Assembly (NCBI GenBank): GCA_030765065.1
Contig: CM060990.1
Location: 495,060,190 to 495,124,189, forward strand
Source: Deroplatys truncata
Taxonomy: Eukaryota; Arthropoda; Insecta; Mantodea; Mantidae
DNA: 64,000 bases
Direction: 5' to 3'
The notes beneath the pieces were generated by a model. That model had not been told where the DNA came from. It was given only the letters and a program-made list of their open reading frames with translations, and made no database searches. This document shows, piece after piece, positions 20,966-34,100 of this stretch (its first letter is position 1; every line of letters starts with the position of its first letter). Position numbers and translations under genes: made by a program.

Positions 20966-22330
20966 CATTGTGCATAAACCAATCAAACACACATGTGGTT
21001 ATTATATGGCTTAGTTCACCGCGTCAGTGTAAATGGTTTCATTATATCTGTAGTCTATTCAAGGATTAAAACTTGAACCGTGGACCTGTTTTGTTCCTCA
21101 AATTAAATCTTTTAGCGACAAATTCATAATTGAACACAAATGAAGCACGATATTCTATAACATTTAAGTCCATGAGCAAACAATAAACACTAATCGGTAT
21201 TCTAGTGTTATGAATTACACAAAATGTTGCCAAAAAGTTCCGATAATATAAAAATGATGAAGCAAGACCATAAAACTGTGGCATTAGCAGCTGTGGCTGG
21301 ATGATATTTCTTTTATGTGTACCGGATGGGTGACTAATTCATGAGACAAATAGTCTTAAGTAAAAGAATGCGACAGCGCGAAAGCTTACTAGTCGAAATG
21401 GCTCACATGATGTCGAGATATGAGCTAAGCTTTTCCTATACAACCACCCCTTGAAGCATTAATGTGTGGTACTTTTTCTTCAAAGTGCCCAGTTATTCTG
21501 AGGCTCCATAGTAAACGGATCCCACAAACGACTTACAGTGTTATATTACACAGCATAGTCAAATATATAGAATTAACAAATAAAATCACTTTGATAATGA
21601 AGAATTGTGCTTCTATAGTCGACTTAATTAATTTTTTTAACGGAAGGATTGCTCAAAACTTCATTTTTGCGTTGATATGTCGAAGAAGTAAACAATTTTA
21701 TAATGCATCTCCCCCAAACCCTGATTTTTTGTGGGGAAATCACATGGAAATCAAATCAGATTTATTAAAGAATTTCCTAAATAAAAAAATGTTATAATTC
21801 CATCTTGAACACAACGTATGTCTTCGTGCTATAAGTAATTCGCATACGCTCTAATGTTAACCATGTTTATCGGCATAGAATGCGATTTTGAGACAATGCA
21901 CTGCCTGTCTAACGAAAGAGTGTAGTTTTTAGGCGAGGTCGCTAGTGTGCCGTGTGTAGGTTTAGACAGGAGAGAGAACGCCCAAACGAGAGTAAAGTAC
22001 AGTTTGACGATCAAAGTATCAACACAACGTACGTAACGGAATAGCCAGATCTTTAACTTTCTCTTCTTTAAAAAACTAACACATTGAATATTATATTTCT
22101 ACCTTGTATGCGTGTGACTTCGCGTGGCGATGTATGTATTTTGACTTGTTTACGAACCCCTCCACAGTGACTAATAACCACAACTGCTGTATTTTCTTAC
22201 TGTAGAACGATACTCCCTACGCACCGAAAATGGTGACGTAATAGGTCTGTATTTCATGTTTCAACGCGTGCTTCTTATGTCTTCAGCATGCATTTATTCC
22301 TCAGACAGGTAGTAGGAATTAACTCGTTTT
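19770..22330. other. no gene seen; one (TAA)n microsatellite
   Basis: Short ORFs only, the longest 111 codons at 21,462-21,797 with no protein-like pattern. A (TAA) run lies at 20,934-20,964. Nothing else can be supported. Confidence 0.5.
20934..20964 (+). repeat. (TAA)n microsatellite
   Basis: About ten uninterrupted TAA units. Confidence 0.95.
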
Positions 22331-22340
22331 AGGTAGAACT

Positions 22341-22480
22341 AACCGAGCGGGATGGCTCAGACAGAAACGTCTGTGGCGCACATTCGGAAGGTCGTGGGTT
22401 CGATTTCCGCGGCCGACTTTCCTGACCATGGGGTTTTTCGGGGTTTTCCCGGGTCACTAAGAGAATGCTCGGAACGTTCA
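22341..22480 (+). repeat. tRNA-derived SINE-like repeat
   Basis: CCGAGCGGGATGGCTCAGAC (A box) and GTCGTGGGTTCGATTTCCGC (B box) are spaced as in a tRNA. They are followed by a GGGGTTTTTCGGGGTTTTCC stretch. The GC-richer sequence up to about 22,830 may be the repeat body, giving long spurious ORFs on both strands. No second copy is in this window and no target duplication was found. Confidence 0.5.
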
Positions 22481-23248
22481 TTACATCCCCCAAATTTCCT
22501 GTCCTCCATTACACATTCATTCTAATTTCTCTTCACCTTTCATCTGATGGTCTGTTTCAGGGTTGAAAGCATCAGCGGGAGTCTCGGCGTTGTATGATAG
22601 GGGAAAAGGATGGTCTATGTAACCCTTCATCCTCCGGATTAGGGAGGTTTCTGAGCTCCGGGGCCACCAGTGGGAGGTGCAAACCTGCAGGAGGGAGATG
22701 AGCTGGTTGCACCAGCTGCCATTCGGGGAGTTTCAAAATGCTCTCTACCCTGTCGTTCCTCCTGGCCTTGCTGCCCTCGGTCTCCTCGCACCTCACCCTC
22801 CCTTCCGGGGGCACACCGTCAGGGGTTTAGGCACAAAAAAACTTGTAGGTCGAAGTGCTAAGTCCCTCTCCGTACATAGTCCTACTCGTACTGCTAGATA
22901 AAACTAATTGCTCCTGACGAGTGTCTATTTCTCATCTTTCAGGGAAAATTAATGCTAATTAGAGAAAAGTAGGACCCATTAAGAAAAATTACTTCCGGTT
23001 ATCTCATTAAACACAGAAAGCAGTTTAGCAGAATACGCGCCTAATACCTGCTGACCATCTGGAAGGTACACAATCTTTTGATTTTTAGGCAACACTGCTC
23101 CCATCCTTGTACCTGAAATAACACTAATGGCAGAGTAGAGGAGTTTTGTTCAATGTGAGGTGCTAATCATTAATCAATTCAGTTTTGACATATATGATAG
23201 AAATTCTTGACGCAAATATGGAGAATACGATTTGTATAATGGTTAATA

Positions 23249-23287
<39 letters not shown>

Positions 23288-23643
23288 TCCACCCACCCTG
23301 TTGTATAGGATATTCACGAATTCCCGCTCCAATTCTCCAGGATCGTAGTCTTCGGACGACTGGTCACAACAATTATATGGGACGTATTTCAGATGTAATT
23401 GCTGTCGTGTTCTAGTCGATTAAGTTTAGCCCCATAGAAGGCGCCATACCGCCTCACATTTTAGCGCTAGGTAATAGTCAGCCTATTGCTACTAACACCC
23501 ATGAGGGAACGCGTAACTGGCTGGAAGTCACGCTGCCACTGCTCCATCCCTTCACGAAAGTCTGTCTCAGACCACACAAGTTTAGCAAGAGCAATGCAAA
23601 AATGTAAGGGAGGGGTGACATTGGGAAGTAATGGTACTGCCTA
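22481..23643. other. no gene seen; (TAA)n microsatellite at 23,251-23,287
   Basis: A GC-richer block (22,560-22,830) yields overlapping ORFs on both strands with Pro/Arg/Leu-rich products, which are judged spurious. A (TAA) run occurs at 23,251-23,287. Confidence 0.5.
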
Positions 23644-24169
23644 AGTAGGTAGGGAAGGAGAGGTCCGATACACTAAAATTGTGATACATGGGAGAGATAG
23701 GCTATACGAGGGGAGGTGCTAAGGATGATATGGTTTGACGGTGTTCCAGGTGGTTCTGAGAATAATTTCGGGTACATTGGAGATGGTTGAGGTAGGGTTA
23801 TGCACGTTCGTTTTTGTGTAGGTTGTTCAATGTATCTGCTGCACTGCGTATGTACGATGTATGTATAACGTACGCATTTTCAATGATGGTATCTAACCTA
23901 AGCTGACACCAACTAATCTAACAAAGCTAAGACAACCCATCTTCTCATCGTCTAACCTAACCTTAACCACTCTTTCACCATCTTTTCTATCCTACCATCG
24001 CATTGCCTAATCTCATACAGAATATCCTAATTTAATCTGACACAACAGATTATAACAAAGCTAGCATAATACAGAATTTTATGGCCTAAATGGAAAGCGA
24101 CTAAACGGATACATACATCCGCGAAACGCTTCCTTAAATCACTAACTTTGGGATACTTGTATAGAAATT

Positions 24170-25440
24170 TTGGATACTTTTGGTACTTTAAACACTATCA
24201 TAGTAGCACCTTTTGAGCTCTGGCACGGGTATTTCGAGCATTTTTCAGTTCTTACGAGCGTTTTTACAGGCATTTCAGGCACTGAAATAGCCATTTCCGA
24301 AGCACTTTTAGGATCATTTCAGGCTCTGGAACAGGTGCTTTTAGGTTATTTTCCTACACCTCAGAGGCCTGGTATTGAGCGCACTCTTACAGACATTCTA
24401 GGCACTGGAGCAGGTATTTTAGAGCATAGTGGGAATGCCTTGAAGATATTCTAACCCTTTTTACGAACATTTTAGACACTGGGGCAACGTATTGTCAGGC
24501 AGTTTAGAGTATTTCGAAGGATTTTAGCCACAGCCGCAGTTGTTTGGGGATTGACATATGCTTTTAGCACATTCTTGGAGCATGGGCAGTGCTATTTCAT
24601 GCATTACAACACGTTTCAAAGGGGCTTTAGACAATGGAACAGATATTTTCAGGATATTGGTATTGATTTTACGATATTTCTAGACATTTTGAAGATATTT
24701 TATGCTATTTTAAAGTATTTTTATTTAGTTTTACAGACATTTGCAACATTTTGAAGGTATTTTAGACACTGGAGCGGGTATTGCCTAGTATTTTAGAGCA
24801 TTTCTATGATATTTTAGCCACTGGTGCAGCTATTTTCAGGAATGAGTATTAATGTATTTTGGAACACCTGTAGGAACATTTATGGGTACTTTGATGTCAT
24901 TTTAGCCACTGGAGCAGGTATTTCCAGGGTATTTCTACAGTCTTTACGCCTCGAGACGTGTATAAGGTATTTTATACTGTTTTAAACTACTCTTATGCAG
25001 CTTTCCGATTATTTCGAAGGTACGTTATGCTCTAGAGCGGATATTTTCGCAACGGGAGAAAATTTTAGAACATTTTGAGCGGATTTTAAAGATATTTCGA
25101 AGCACTTTACGCACATTTTACAAACTTTGAATGTAGGAATGGGTATTTCGAGCCCCGGTAGAGGTATTTGGAGCGCTACCACAAGGTTTTGAACTCTTTT
25201 TTGTATTTCCAGCGCTTTGAAGCAATTCTACTACATTTTAGCAAGACTTTCACACGTTTTATGGTAGTCTGTGTTTTAATATTCATTTGCTATGTTTTAC
25301 AATAATTTAATGGTACTTTTTTATTTTTCACCATTTTTAGAGTATTTTCCAGATTTTTTCGTATGCTTTATAAGCATTCTGTGTACTGTTATAGTACTTT
25401 TAAAATACTTTTAAAGTCCTTTTGTATGTTGCTTATAAAA
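24170..25440 (+). repeat. degenerate tandem array in the left palindrome arm
   Basis: Repeated segments on the theme GCATTTTAG-CACTGGAGCAGG-TATTT, spaced about 50-70 bp and strongly diverged, over roughly 1.2 kb. The mirror stretch at about 35,740-35,985 has only a few units, so the array expanded on the left or shrank on the right. Polinton terminal repeats often contain such arrays. Confidence 0.65.
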
Positions 25441-25489
25441 TTATTAATGGCGATCTGCTAACTTGTGAGAGGAAGAGCAATACACTGCG

Positions 25490-26050
25490 TGTGGCCTAAA
25501 GCCTTTCTAAAGCATATTCAACTACCCTAAACTAACCAGGCCTAGACAGCCTTATCATCCATTCTATTCCGCCATCGTCTAGTCTAATCTTACACCGAAC
25601 ATCCTAACCTAACCTATCCCAGCCTTTGGATCATCTCTCAGTATTCTATATTGCCATCGTCTAACCTAAGCAGAAGGTGACCAAGCATAACAAGAGGTAA
25701 CAAAACGTAACCAAGGATAACCAGACGTAATTGAACGTAACAAAACGTAATGGACTTAACCAATCGCAAGATAACGTAACCACAAAACGCAACCAAACCG
25801 TTGCTAAATCAATCTAAGCTAACCCACTCTTCATAACCTAGGTAATCAGTGTGCGCAATTAACCTAAACTATCACAGACTGTCCTCTCATCATGTATTGC
25901 ATCCAGTGATCGTCCAACCTATTCCGGTACCATCCTAATTTGATACCAAACAGTTTAACCTAAACCACGCATTCCTTATCGTCTATCCTGCAATCGTCTA
26001 CCCTATTCTAACCTAACCTAATCAGATCTGTCCAGCACTAACCGAAGCTA
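25490..26050 (-). repeat. TTAGG-like and GTTACGTTTT-like subterminal tracts
   Basis: Scattered CCTAACCTAAC/TTAGGTTAGG blocks, one to three units each, flank a cluster of about eight 10-12-bp units of the type AACGTAACCAAA (25,680-25,800). Both are mirrored at 35,050-35,540 in the other arm. The TTAGG unit equals the arthropod telomere repeat, but runs are short and interrupted. Confidence 0.55.
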
Positions 26051-26374
26051 ACGTTAATGAAATTGCAGCGTTTTATTCATGCTTTATGACTTGAGGGTCT
26101 TAATTAGAACGTTTTACGTCAACGTAGCTTTATTATGGTCTGATGTTAGCGTCCCTCCTTTTTACCTGGGCTTGAGACCAGGACTAGACGTTACTCCGAG
26201 TGGCAGAGTTATAGCGTTCCACTCCCATCGTTTCTATTCTTATTGTTCATCATGTTTGTATAGGTTGTGCGAGTGATAGTTGAGTAAACATTCATTTTCT
26301 GTAAGCAGGCACACGGAGAAAACCAACATATTCGGGCTTGCATCACAGTTTCTTATGCATGGCTCACAATGCTG

Positions 26375-28640
26375 TAATGAATATAAGCGTATGCCGATAT
26401 TCCATCATCTGCAATCGCCCTTTGTTGTCATGAGATGACAAAGCGATTTTGTTAGTTTCAACTGTTGAAAGAATATGATGATGAGACAGAATTAAGTTAA
26501 TCGGAGTTCTTATCATTTCATTACGTTTAAAACAATCCGCGTAGCTATTGGATGTAATCTAGTGATTAATTATAGTCGTTTAATATCCTAATCTTTTTAA
26601 TTACACTTTCAATAATATCAAGCGCATAGATTTTGGGTCTAAGACCTACAAAGCGTTGAATGACTTTTCCGTTGGCTTCGTTTTTAAATCATCCCAAAGC
26701 CTCTTCTTTGTTCTAAATAGCATATATGATCTGTTGGGTAATCAGAGGTATCTAGGTGATGGAGAAATGCAGTTTATACTGATATTTATCTGTTTTAGTC
26801 ACTCGATGATGGAGTCAGTATTCATATACAGGAGTTTCAGACTTCCAGCTCCATAATACGAAAGTAACATCTCAAATTGATACTAGTACATGAGGGTTTT
26901 TGAAATCTCTAGCACAAGCATGGCTATTTACATTGGTTTGTTAAACACAATCTGCAGTGAAGCAAAATGTACAACAGCCAAACTATCCCCGGGTATAGTT
27001 CTGTCAACGAATGTAGGTTTTGCTATAAGTTTTTCCAAACTTTTACGATCCGACACAAGCCGTATATCCATCCGATTCCATATGTTCTCCATTATTTTTC
27101 CGAACAAGGCATTATTGAGCATCTTGTAGAGATCCTTATTAAAATCATTTCCTTACCATCGCTTGTTTTTAAATTCGACGTAAGTTTTAAGTACTGCGAT
27201 TGTCTAAATCGCAGCGCACGATGAATATTTGTTAACTGTAGTCCATGAGAGAGAGCACCTGTTTCAAGGTCCTATAGTAAAGAACATACTTTCGTTGAGG
27301 TGCAAGGTGAGGAATTAGCTTCTTTGTAGAAGAATTATTTGGCTTCGGACACTCGGGCAGGAATGGTAAATCATTATGCAGGCCATGGAGCTCAGCAGGA
27401 TATTCGATATCAACTTCTAAAGTATATCCGTGATGATCATCTTCTTTCCAACTGCTTAGGTTCATATCTTCAGGGGAAACCCACTCAAATCTTCCACAAC
27501 GAAGGGTGTGTCACTTTGTTCAAACATATTGGTTATTAGCGTCCTCGTAAGTGATAAATTGAGGGGTTTTCAGAGGATCAAAATTTACCATATAAGTGTT
27601 ACTAGCCTCTGCATATCGGTGGGAAAACTTGACAAACGTCCCTTATAAGATTCCACGATGAGCAGCTGATCGTAATCCTGTAGCAATTTCAGTTCGACTA
27701 CAATACATAGAAGCATGGCGTTGCTCGTAAGTCCAAGAGATGTGAAATATTGAGCAGGATCAACTTTTGTGTTTTCGGGCTCTGCTCTGGGAATACCTCA
27801 AAGACATCAGTCCAGAGAACATTTGAATTTAAGTAGAGATTGCTGTATTCGCCTAAATTTCTTATGCTAAACTGCTCCCACGCGTTTCTACCATGATCGT
27901 AGTCATTGCCGCATTTTGATTATTCATTTAATTTGCTGTAGAATGCTTCCTTTGAAGACAATTGTTTCTCATTTGGTATCACATGAAGTGGCGTAAACGA
28001 ATGGAAATACGCCATAACGAATCATGAAACTCCGCTTCTCACGATCAAAGTACGCCCTATTTCGGGATATGCTGTTAGGTTTTTCACTAGCTTATTTAGG
28101 CTTGTACTCAGACTACGATAGGTATCCACAAACCGGGGCGTTATATTCCCAACATGCTTAGAGAGTGAGATGTAGCTTTCTTTATAGTTAGGAATCACCT
28201 CTACTACCTCGCTTGTACATCCCAGCTGCTTAGCGATGAATTGTGAACCATATCCACTCAGGTTATCAATAATACATTCTACAATTTTAGGCGTTTTTAG
28301 GTATTTTGTACTTATTATGCAGACTCTCTCGGTATTCGCCGCTGATATGGTCATGGTCACGCAATTTGTAGTTCTCTTCTGTAAAACTCTTAGCACATAA
28401 GTAGCACTCTGTAGAAGACTCGAAATCCTTTTGCTGTTCATCTATAAGTTTCAGAGGTTTAGAGATTTGTATATGCTGTCGATCTCCTTCGCTATAAATG
28501 TTAGGTATTCCATAAACTTCTCAGCAGCAACCTCTTTACTCTTTAAACAATTACATCTCCTGAATTTAATGAGATGGAGTAACGCTATAAAAAGCAATTA
28601 CATCCTTTGGAATGCGGTGCAGCATTGACGTATTGTTCCA
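26375..28640 (-). pseudogene. POLB: PolB relic, left palindrome arm
   Basis: Read on the minus strand from about 28,640: a CYLCAK..DHDHISGEYRESLHN zinc-finger/EndoVII-like motif, then LSGYGSQFIAKQLG (exonuclease II region), then NYKESYISLSK and RFVDTYRSLSTSL. Further on come HGYTLEVDIEYPAELHGLHN, DLPFLPECPKP, the motif-B neighbourhood LNNALFGKIMENIWNRMDIR, and a C-terminal STVETNKIALSSHDNK. The order equals that of Polinton PolB. Frames change many times and stops are frequent. It is the sister copy of the plus-strand relic at 31-34.7 kb. Confidence 0.78.
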
Positions 28641-28764
28641 AATTGACCGGCATTGCCTGGTTCGAATGCGGGGTATGATTACAACTATCTTCGAATACTT
28701 CCTTAAATAATGTAGCTAAGCACATAAAATGCATTTAGTTACATTTACGTCATTGTATAACTTC

Positions 28765-29900
28765 CTCTGTGTCTATACCCGGGTAACTACAGTCCTGGGT
28801 TCGACTCTTAATCTTTAAAGCTATATTATCTCACGAGCTACGAAAGGTAAAAGGTGAACCAAGCATGGTTAATAGCCCTGTTATTTATAATTATTATCAT
28901 CAATAATCGAGCGTCAGTTGTCCTTAGGTCGAGTCCCGATCTTTCAATGACTTCCATAATTATGCTTTATACTCTAGGATAATATAACTTCGATATAGCG
29001 TAAGGTGCTTACAGACTTTCTTAATAATCGAAATTAACATTATAAATATTGGAAATAATTGTTCCTTCACACAAGCCGTGTGTTGGACAGGTTTGGAAAG
29101 GTAGAATCAGACGACTGAAAAATTCAATGCCATAGCCGGGATTTGAACCACGGATCTCCCGGTCTCCGTCCGGTTACTCTAACCACTGAGCTACCATGGC
29201 AACATGCCGGCACGTGGTTCAAATCCCGGCTATGGCATTGTCGTGCCGGCATATTGCCATGGTAGCTCAGTGGTTAGAGCAACCGGACGGATACCGGGAG
29301 ATTCGTGGTTCAAATCCCGGCTATGGCATTGAATTTTTCAGTCCTCTGATTCTACCTTTCCAACATTATAAATATTTATGATCGTAGTGTCCTGGGTTTG
29401 AATACTGATGCAATGTAATTCAGTTCTAAATTTAATAGTTCTTGAACTAATTTAGATAAAGACTTTAGTTAAACTACATTAAATGCACTTCAGTAGATAC
29501 TTTATTCGGGTATATTATGTAGTGTCTAAGCTGATGGTTTTGACTTCTTGATTTAAGAACTCAATTATCTCCGAATGTGTCAGCATTAAGGAACTGAAAC
29601 AAAGTATTATTGATAGCTACAATTAATGCCGTAAATATTTGTAGATCAGTTGTCCTTAGTCGGAATCCCGATCTTTCAATGACTTCCTTAATTTTTCTTT
29701 ATACTCTAGGATACATCACTTAAATTGATGCCGTAAAGTGCATATAGGTATGCTTAATATGACATATTATTATTATTATAAGTAATATTGTTCCTGGTGT
29801 TCTGGGTTCGAATATTGATTCAATGGAATTTACTTATAAATTTCATAGCTCGTGAAATAATTTAGATAAAGACGCCAAATGAAAAGTAATCACAGAGTGT
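28765..29900 (+). repeat. cluster of tRNA-like repeat units
   Basis: Three B-box-like stretches (CCTGGGTTCGACTC at 28,795, CCTGGGTTTGAATACTG at 29,391, TTCTGGGTTCGAATATTG at 29,801), the latter two followed by similar AATTTAGATAAAGAC tails. Two copies of a TCAGTTGTCCTTAG...CCCGATCTTTCAATGACTTCC unit lie at about 28,913 and 29,647. These are diverged copies of one retroposed family, interrupted by the 311-bp palindromic insert at 29,051. Confidence 0.6.
29051..29361. mobile_element. 311-bp palindromic tRNA-like insert with 15-bp target duplication
   Basis: AACATTATAAATATT occurs at 29,036-29,050 and 29,362-29,376, giving a clean 15-bp duplication. The insert carries two 73-nt tRNA-like units in opposite orientation (minus at 29,131-29,203, plus at 29,256-29,328). 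Both have a 7-bp acceptor stem (GCCATGG/CTATGGC), a D-arm (GCTC...GAGC), an A box TAGCTCAGTGG and a B box GGTTCAAATCC. The outer arms GGAAAGGTAGAATCAGA / TCTGATTCTACCTTTCC extend the palindrome to the right duplication. The T-stem does not pair well, so these are not functional tRNAs. A foldback SINE is the best reading. Confidence 0.75.
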
Positions 29901-29904
29901 AGTA

Positions 29905-31115
29905 AAAAAACATCGTTATAATGACAACAAATTACCTTAAGGTAATCGGGCCTGATCCTGAAGGGGTGATTTCATATATCTTCAAAACTATGGATTTTAT
30001 CTGGCTCAAATAAAGTTCAAAATTTGAATGCTGATGACAACTAAATTACTAAATATATATTTATTAAAAGCATTACCTAAATTGGTTTATACAGGTTCAA
30101 AATTTGTGTAACACTGGAAAATTACTTTGCACATGATCGAAATGAAATGTAATGGTTTTCTGCGACAACTGGGTATTAACCGTATAGAATCTCATATTGT
30201 GTGCTGATACTGTAGAGAATAAAAGGAAGACGGAAATAAAGAATTGAAAAGGAATGAAACCAGAAACAATAGAGTATATACATGGATTTAATTAAATAAG
30301 TGGAGTAATCGCCTACGTTACCTTTTAAGCGTGTACTTCTAAAGTATTGTAGTAATAGAGATTGTGTTAACTTTTATTCAATGAGTGACGGCGGTGATGG
30401 TAATCTGAATGGAGACATCTGTCGGAATGCGTGGGTGAGAATACTTGTCTCTATTTGGTGTGACACCATATACAGCTAGTTATGAGACGAGTTCAAACGT
30501 GTCTGATAGAGCCAAACGTGCTGTCTCTGTTTGGGTGTCACGTTATATGTCGGAGGTTAATACGTGCGGAGCGCTATAATGGGTGGCATACAGCAAACCA
30601 GTTTTTATTGAATGGTTTTAGAGTTGAATTAAATATTTGATAAACGATCACGTTATATTGTTAACAGGCATTGACATGTAAGTGAAATGCCAGAGTTTGT
30701 CATTTAATAAGCATTTAATTGCTCAAATCACCGTACGATTGGTTTGAAACTATATAAAATGAGAAAACAGAGAATAAGGTGTAAAAGTTGTTAATATATA
30801 AATTATCTTCTTAAGACCTCTAAATACACAAAATATGAGTGCTAACGTCGAACAGGAAAGTAAAAAAAATGTTACAGCATTGGATCTGAAATATGTTTTC
30901 TGAAAGTTCCATGCCTCCTCCATAATTAGAGGTTCCTTAGAGCTCAGATCATCACTGTGCTAGTTTGCTTCGAGTCGAGAATATCATCTCCAGTAAGTGA
31001 AATGAGTTCTAGAGTGTGTCTAGAAGTTGCCAAAGTAAAGAAGCATGCTCCTCTGAATAAGTTGGTCAGGGATCTATTGAAAGTATTTGCAAGAAATTTT
31101 GTAGTATTTAGCACA
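29905..31115. other. no gene seen
   Basis: Centre of the large palindrome. AT-rich, with short ORFs without recognisable products. Confidence 0.5.
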
Positions 31116-31117
31116 TT

Positions 31118-34100
31118 GTAGAGGTGGAGAGCGCTGCGTTCCAGAAATATTTCCAAATACAAAGTCTGCTAGCAAATGTGCTCAATGTGGAACGAGGTTT
31201 CTACAAACCTATCACAAGAGGCGCAATGAAATTGGCTGCAAACAGCCGTTCAAGCGTAAGCATTGTGAAAAATTCTTCAATAATCGCTATGAGGGAGAAC
31301 ACGAAGAGGTGATTCACTACCACTTGCAGGAATATGAAGACTGGACCTAGAAACTCAACTATCAGAAATAATGGCTGAGGGTTACAATATGATAGAGTAC
31401 GAAACAGCATTTGAAGAGCCCCTGAAACCTTATTTCATTCGCTGTAATTCATCCAAGGGTATGAATGTTTATCTGCAGTTGGCAACGCAACGTATAATTC
31501 AAGCAGTTCTGGAAGAGGTTAGAGTTCATAAATCTGTGAAAATCATTATACTGGTTGAATGTTAATTTGTAAACGCTGTTGGAAAACAACCGACAAAACT
31601 TATAAAACACGAACTAAGCCCGTGTTTCCAGAAATGGATCTGGACTCCATGTTAGATGTGAGATTCAAGAAATTTATTATTGAAATGGAGGAGTACTAGC
31701 TTAAGGGCAAAAACTGGACGCTTCTTCCAATGGAGAGGGTTCGGAACCGTATTAACAAATACAATCCCCTTCGACGGAGCAGCTATATTCCTCTATCAGC
31801 ATCTGTTGGAACAACAAAAGCATGTATAAACCGGCAGAACTACCTCGATGAAAAATGCTTTATGTATGCCATCATCGCAAAATTCATACAAAAGAATCCA
31901 CAAGGTGTGAGCAAATACTCCAACTTCAAGATAAGTACGATTTCTCGTGTATTTCGTTTAGTACGCCATTAGTTCAAATCCGTTGGTTTGAGAAAAAGAA
32001 TAACATATCTATAAACGTTTTTGCCACAAATGAGAAGCAGGAGGTGTTTCCTATAACGGCCGTTGATGAAGAACTGACCGGCCATTGCGACTTTCTTCTT
32101 TTGAGCGATCGGGCTACAACACTATGTTGATATAAAGAATTACGAGAAGCTTGAACGACGTCAGAGAACTACACTTAATGAGGCGATATATACATGTAGT
32201 CGTTGCCTCAAACATTTTGATGATCGACATGGACGAAGCGGGTTGGAAAAGCTGCAAGAAAATTCCACTGTCTGCAGTCAACATGACATCGCTAGGATAT
32301 TTATGCCCACAAAGGATAATTCTATCATACAATTCAAAATGTGGAAAGAAAGCTAAAGCTACCCTGTACCAATTATGTAGATTTTGAGAGTACTATCGTG
32401 TCATGTTATACATGCTCTGCCAATCCTGAAACTTCCTATCCATCTCTATATCAGAAACATACTCCAATGAACTTTTGTATTTACGCCAAGCCGTTTTCCA
32501 GGTTTGAACGTTTAGAAACTGTCTTCCTACACAGTCCTACTCATATTCTGGTTGTGATGCTGCTGAGAAGTTTATGGTATACCTAACATTGCTAGCGAAG
32601 AAGATCGACAGCATATACAAATCTCTAAACCTCTGAAACCTACAGATGAACAGCAAAAGGATTTCGAGTCTTTTACAGAGTGCTACTTATGTGCTAAGGA
32701 ATTTACAGAACAGAACTACAAAGTGTACGACCATAACTATATTAGCGGCGAATACCGAGGAAGTCTGCATAATCGGTACAATATAGCCTGCAAAACGCCT
32801 AAAAATATATAATATATTATTGATAACCGGAGTAGATATGATCCACAATTCATCGTTACGGGGCTGCGGTGCACAAGCGAAGGAGTAGAGGTGACTCCTA
32901 ACTATAAAGAAAGCTACATCTCATTATCTAAGCATGCTGGGGTTATAAAGCTCCGGTTTGTGGATACCTATCGTTTCCTGAATACAAGCCTGGATAAGTG
33001 AAAATAAAACTTTACAGCATATCCCGAAAAAATAGAAGTACTTTGATCGTGAGAAGTCGAGTTTCATGACTCCTAAGGGCGTATTTCCATATTATTACGT
33101 CACTTCATAGGATATCTTAATTGAGAAAAAGTTGCCTTCAACGGAAGCATTCTACAGCAAATTAAGTGTAGAAGATATCAGCACTGATGGCCACGATTAT
33201 GCTAAAAATGTGTGGGAGCAGTTTAGCATAAGAAATTTAGGTGAATACAGCGACCTCTACTTAACTTCAGATGTTTTTCTCTTGTCTGATGTCTTTGAGA
33301 TATTCAGAGAGCAGACTCTGAAAACACATAAAGTTGATCCTGTACATTATTTCACATCTCCTGGAATTACGTGGGACGCGATGCTTCCATATATTGGAAT
33401 CGGACTAGAATTGCTACAGGATTACGATCAGCTTCTAATGGTGGAATCTCGTATAAGAGGAGGATTATGTTAAGTTTTCCACAGATATGAAGAGACTAAT
33501 AACACTTATGTGGAGAAGTTCAATCCTCTGAAACCCTCTCAATTTATCACATACGTGGACGCCACACTCTTCGTTGTGGAGGTTTTCAGTGGGCTTCTCC
33601 TGAAGATATAAACCTAAGAGTTTGAAAGAAGATAACCGTCACGGATATATTCTAGAAGTTGATATCGAATATCCTACTGAGCTCCATGAGCTGTGTAATG
33701 ATTTACCATTCCTGCTTAAGTGTCCGAAACCAAATAATTATTCTACAAAGAAGCTAATTCCTCACCTTGGAGCTCGACGAAGGTATATTGTTCACTATAG
33801 GACTTTGAAACAGGCTCTGTCACATGGATTACAGCTAACAAAAACTCATCGTGCGCTACGATTTAGACAATTGCGGTGGTTAAAACCTTACGCCGAATTT
33901 TATACCAAGCTACGGCAAGGTGCTAGAAACGATTTTGAGAAGGATCTCTACAAGCTGTTCAATAATGCTATATTCGGGAAAACAACGGAGAACATTTGGA
34001 ACCGGATAGATATACTGCTTGTGGCGGATCGTAAAAGGTTGGAAAAACTTATAGCAAAACCCACATTCACTGATAGAACTATATACGGGGATAACTGGAC

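Noticed and set aside
21462-21797. 111-codon ORF as a host gene
   Set aside because: No recognisable domain, no neighbouring exons and an unremarkable composition.
22572-22901. Overlapping ORFs on both strands with Pro/Arg/Leu-rich products
   Set aside because: A GC-richer repeat body gives open frames in several phases; no conserved motif.
24170-25440. CRISPR-like array of spaced repeats
   Set aside because: Repeats are degenerate, spacing is irregular, the genome is eukaryotic and no cas genes are present.
25600-26050. Interstitial telomere array
   Set aside because: TTAGG units occur at most two or three in a row and are mixed with unrelated sequence; kept only as a low-interest observation.
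29256-29328. Possible functional tRNA gene (73 nt, acceptor and D stems pair)
   Set aside because: The T-stem does not pair (CGTGG against CCCGG), position 33 is C and not T, and it sits in a duplicated palindromic insert.
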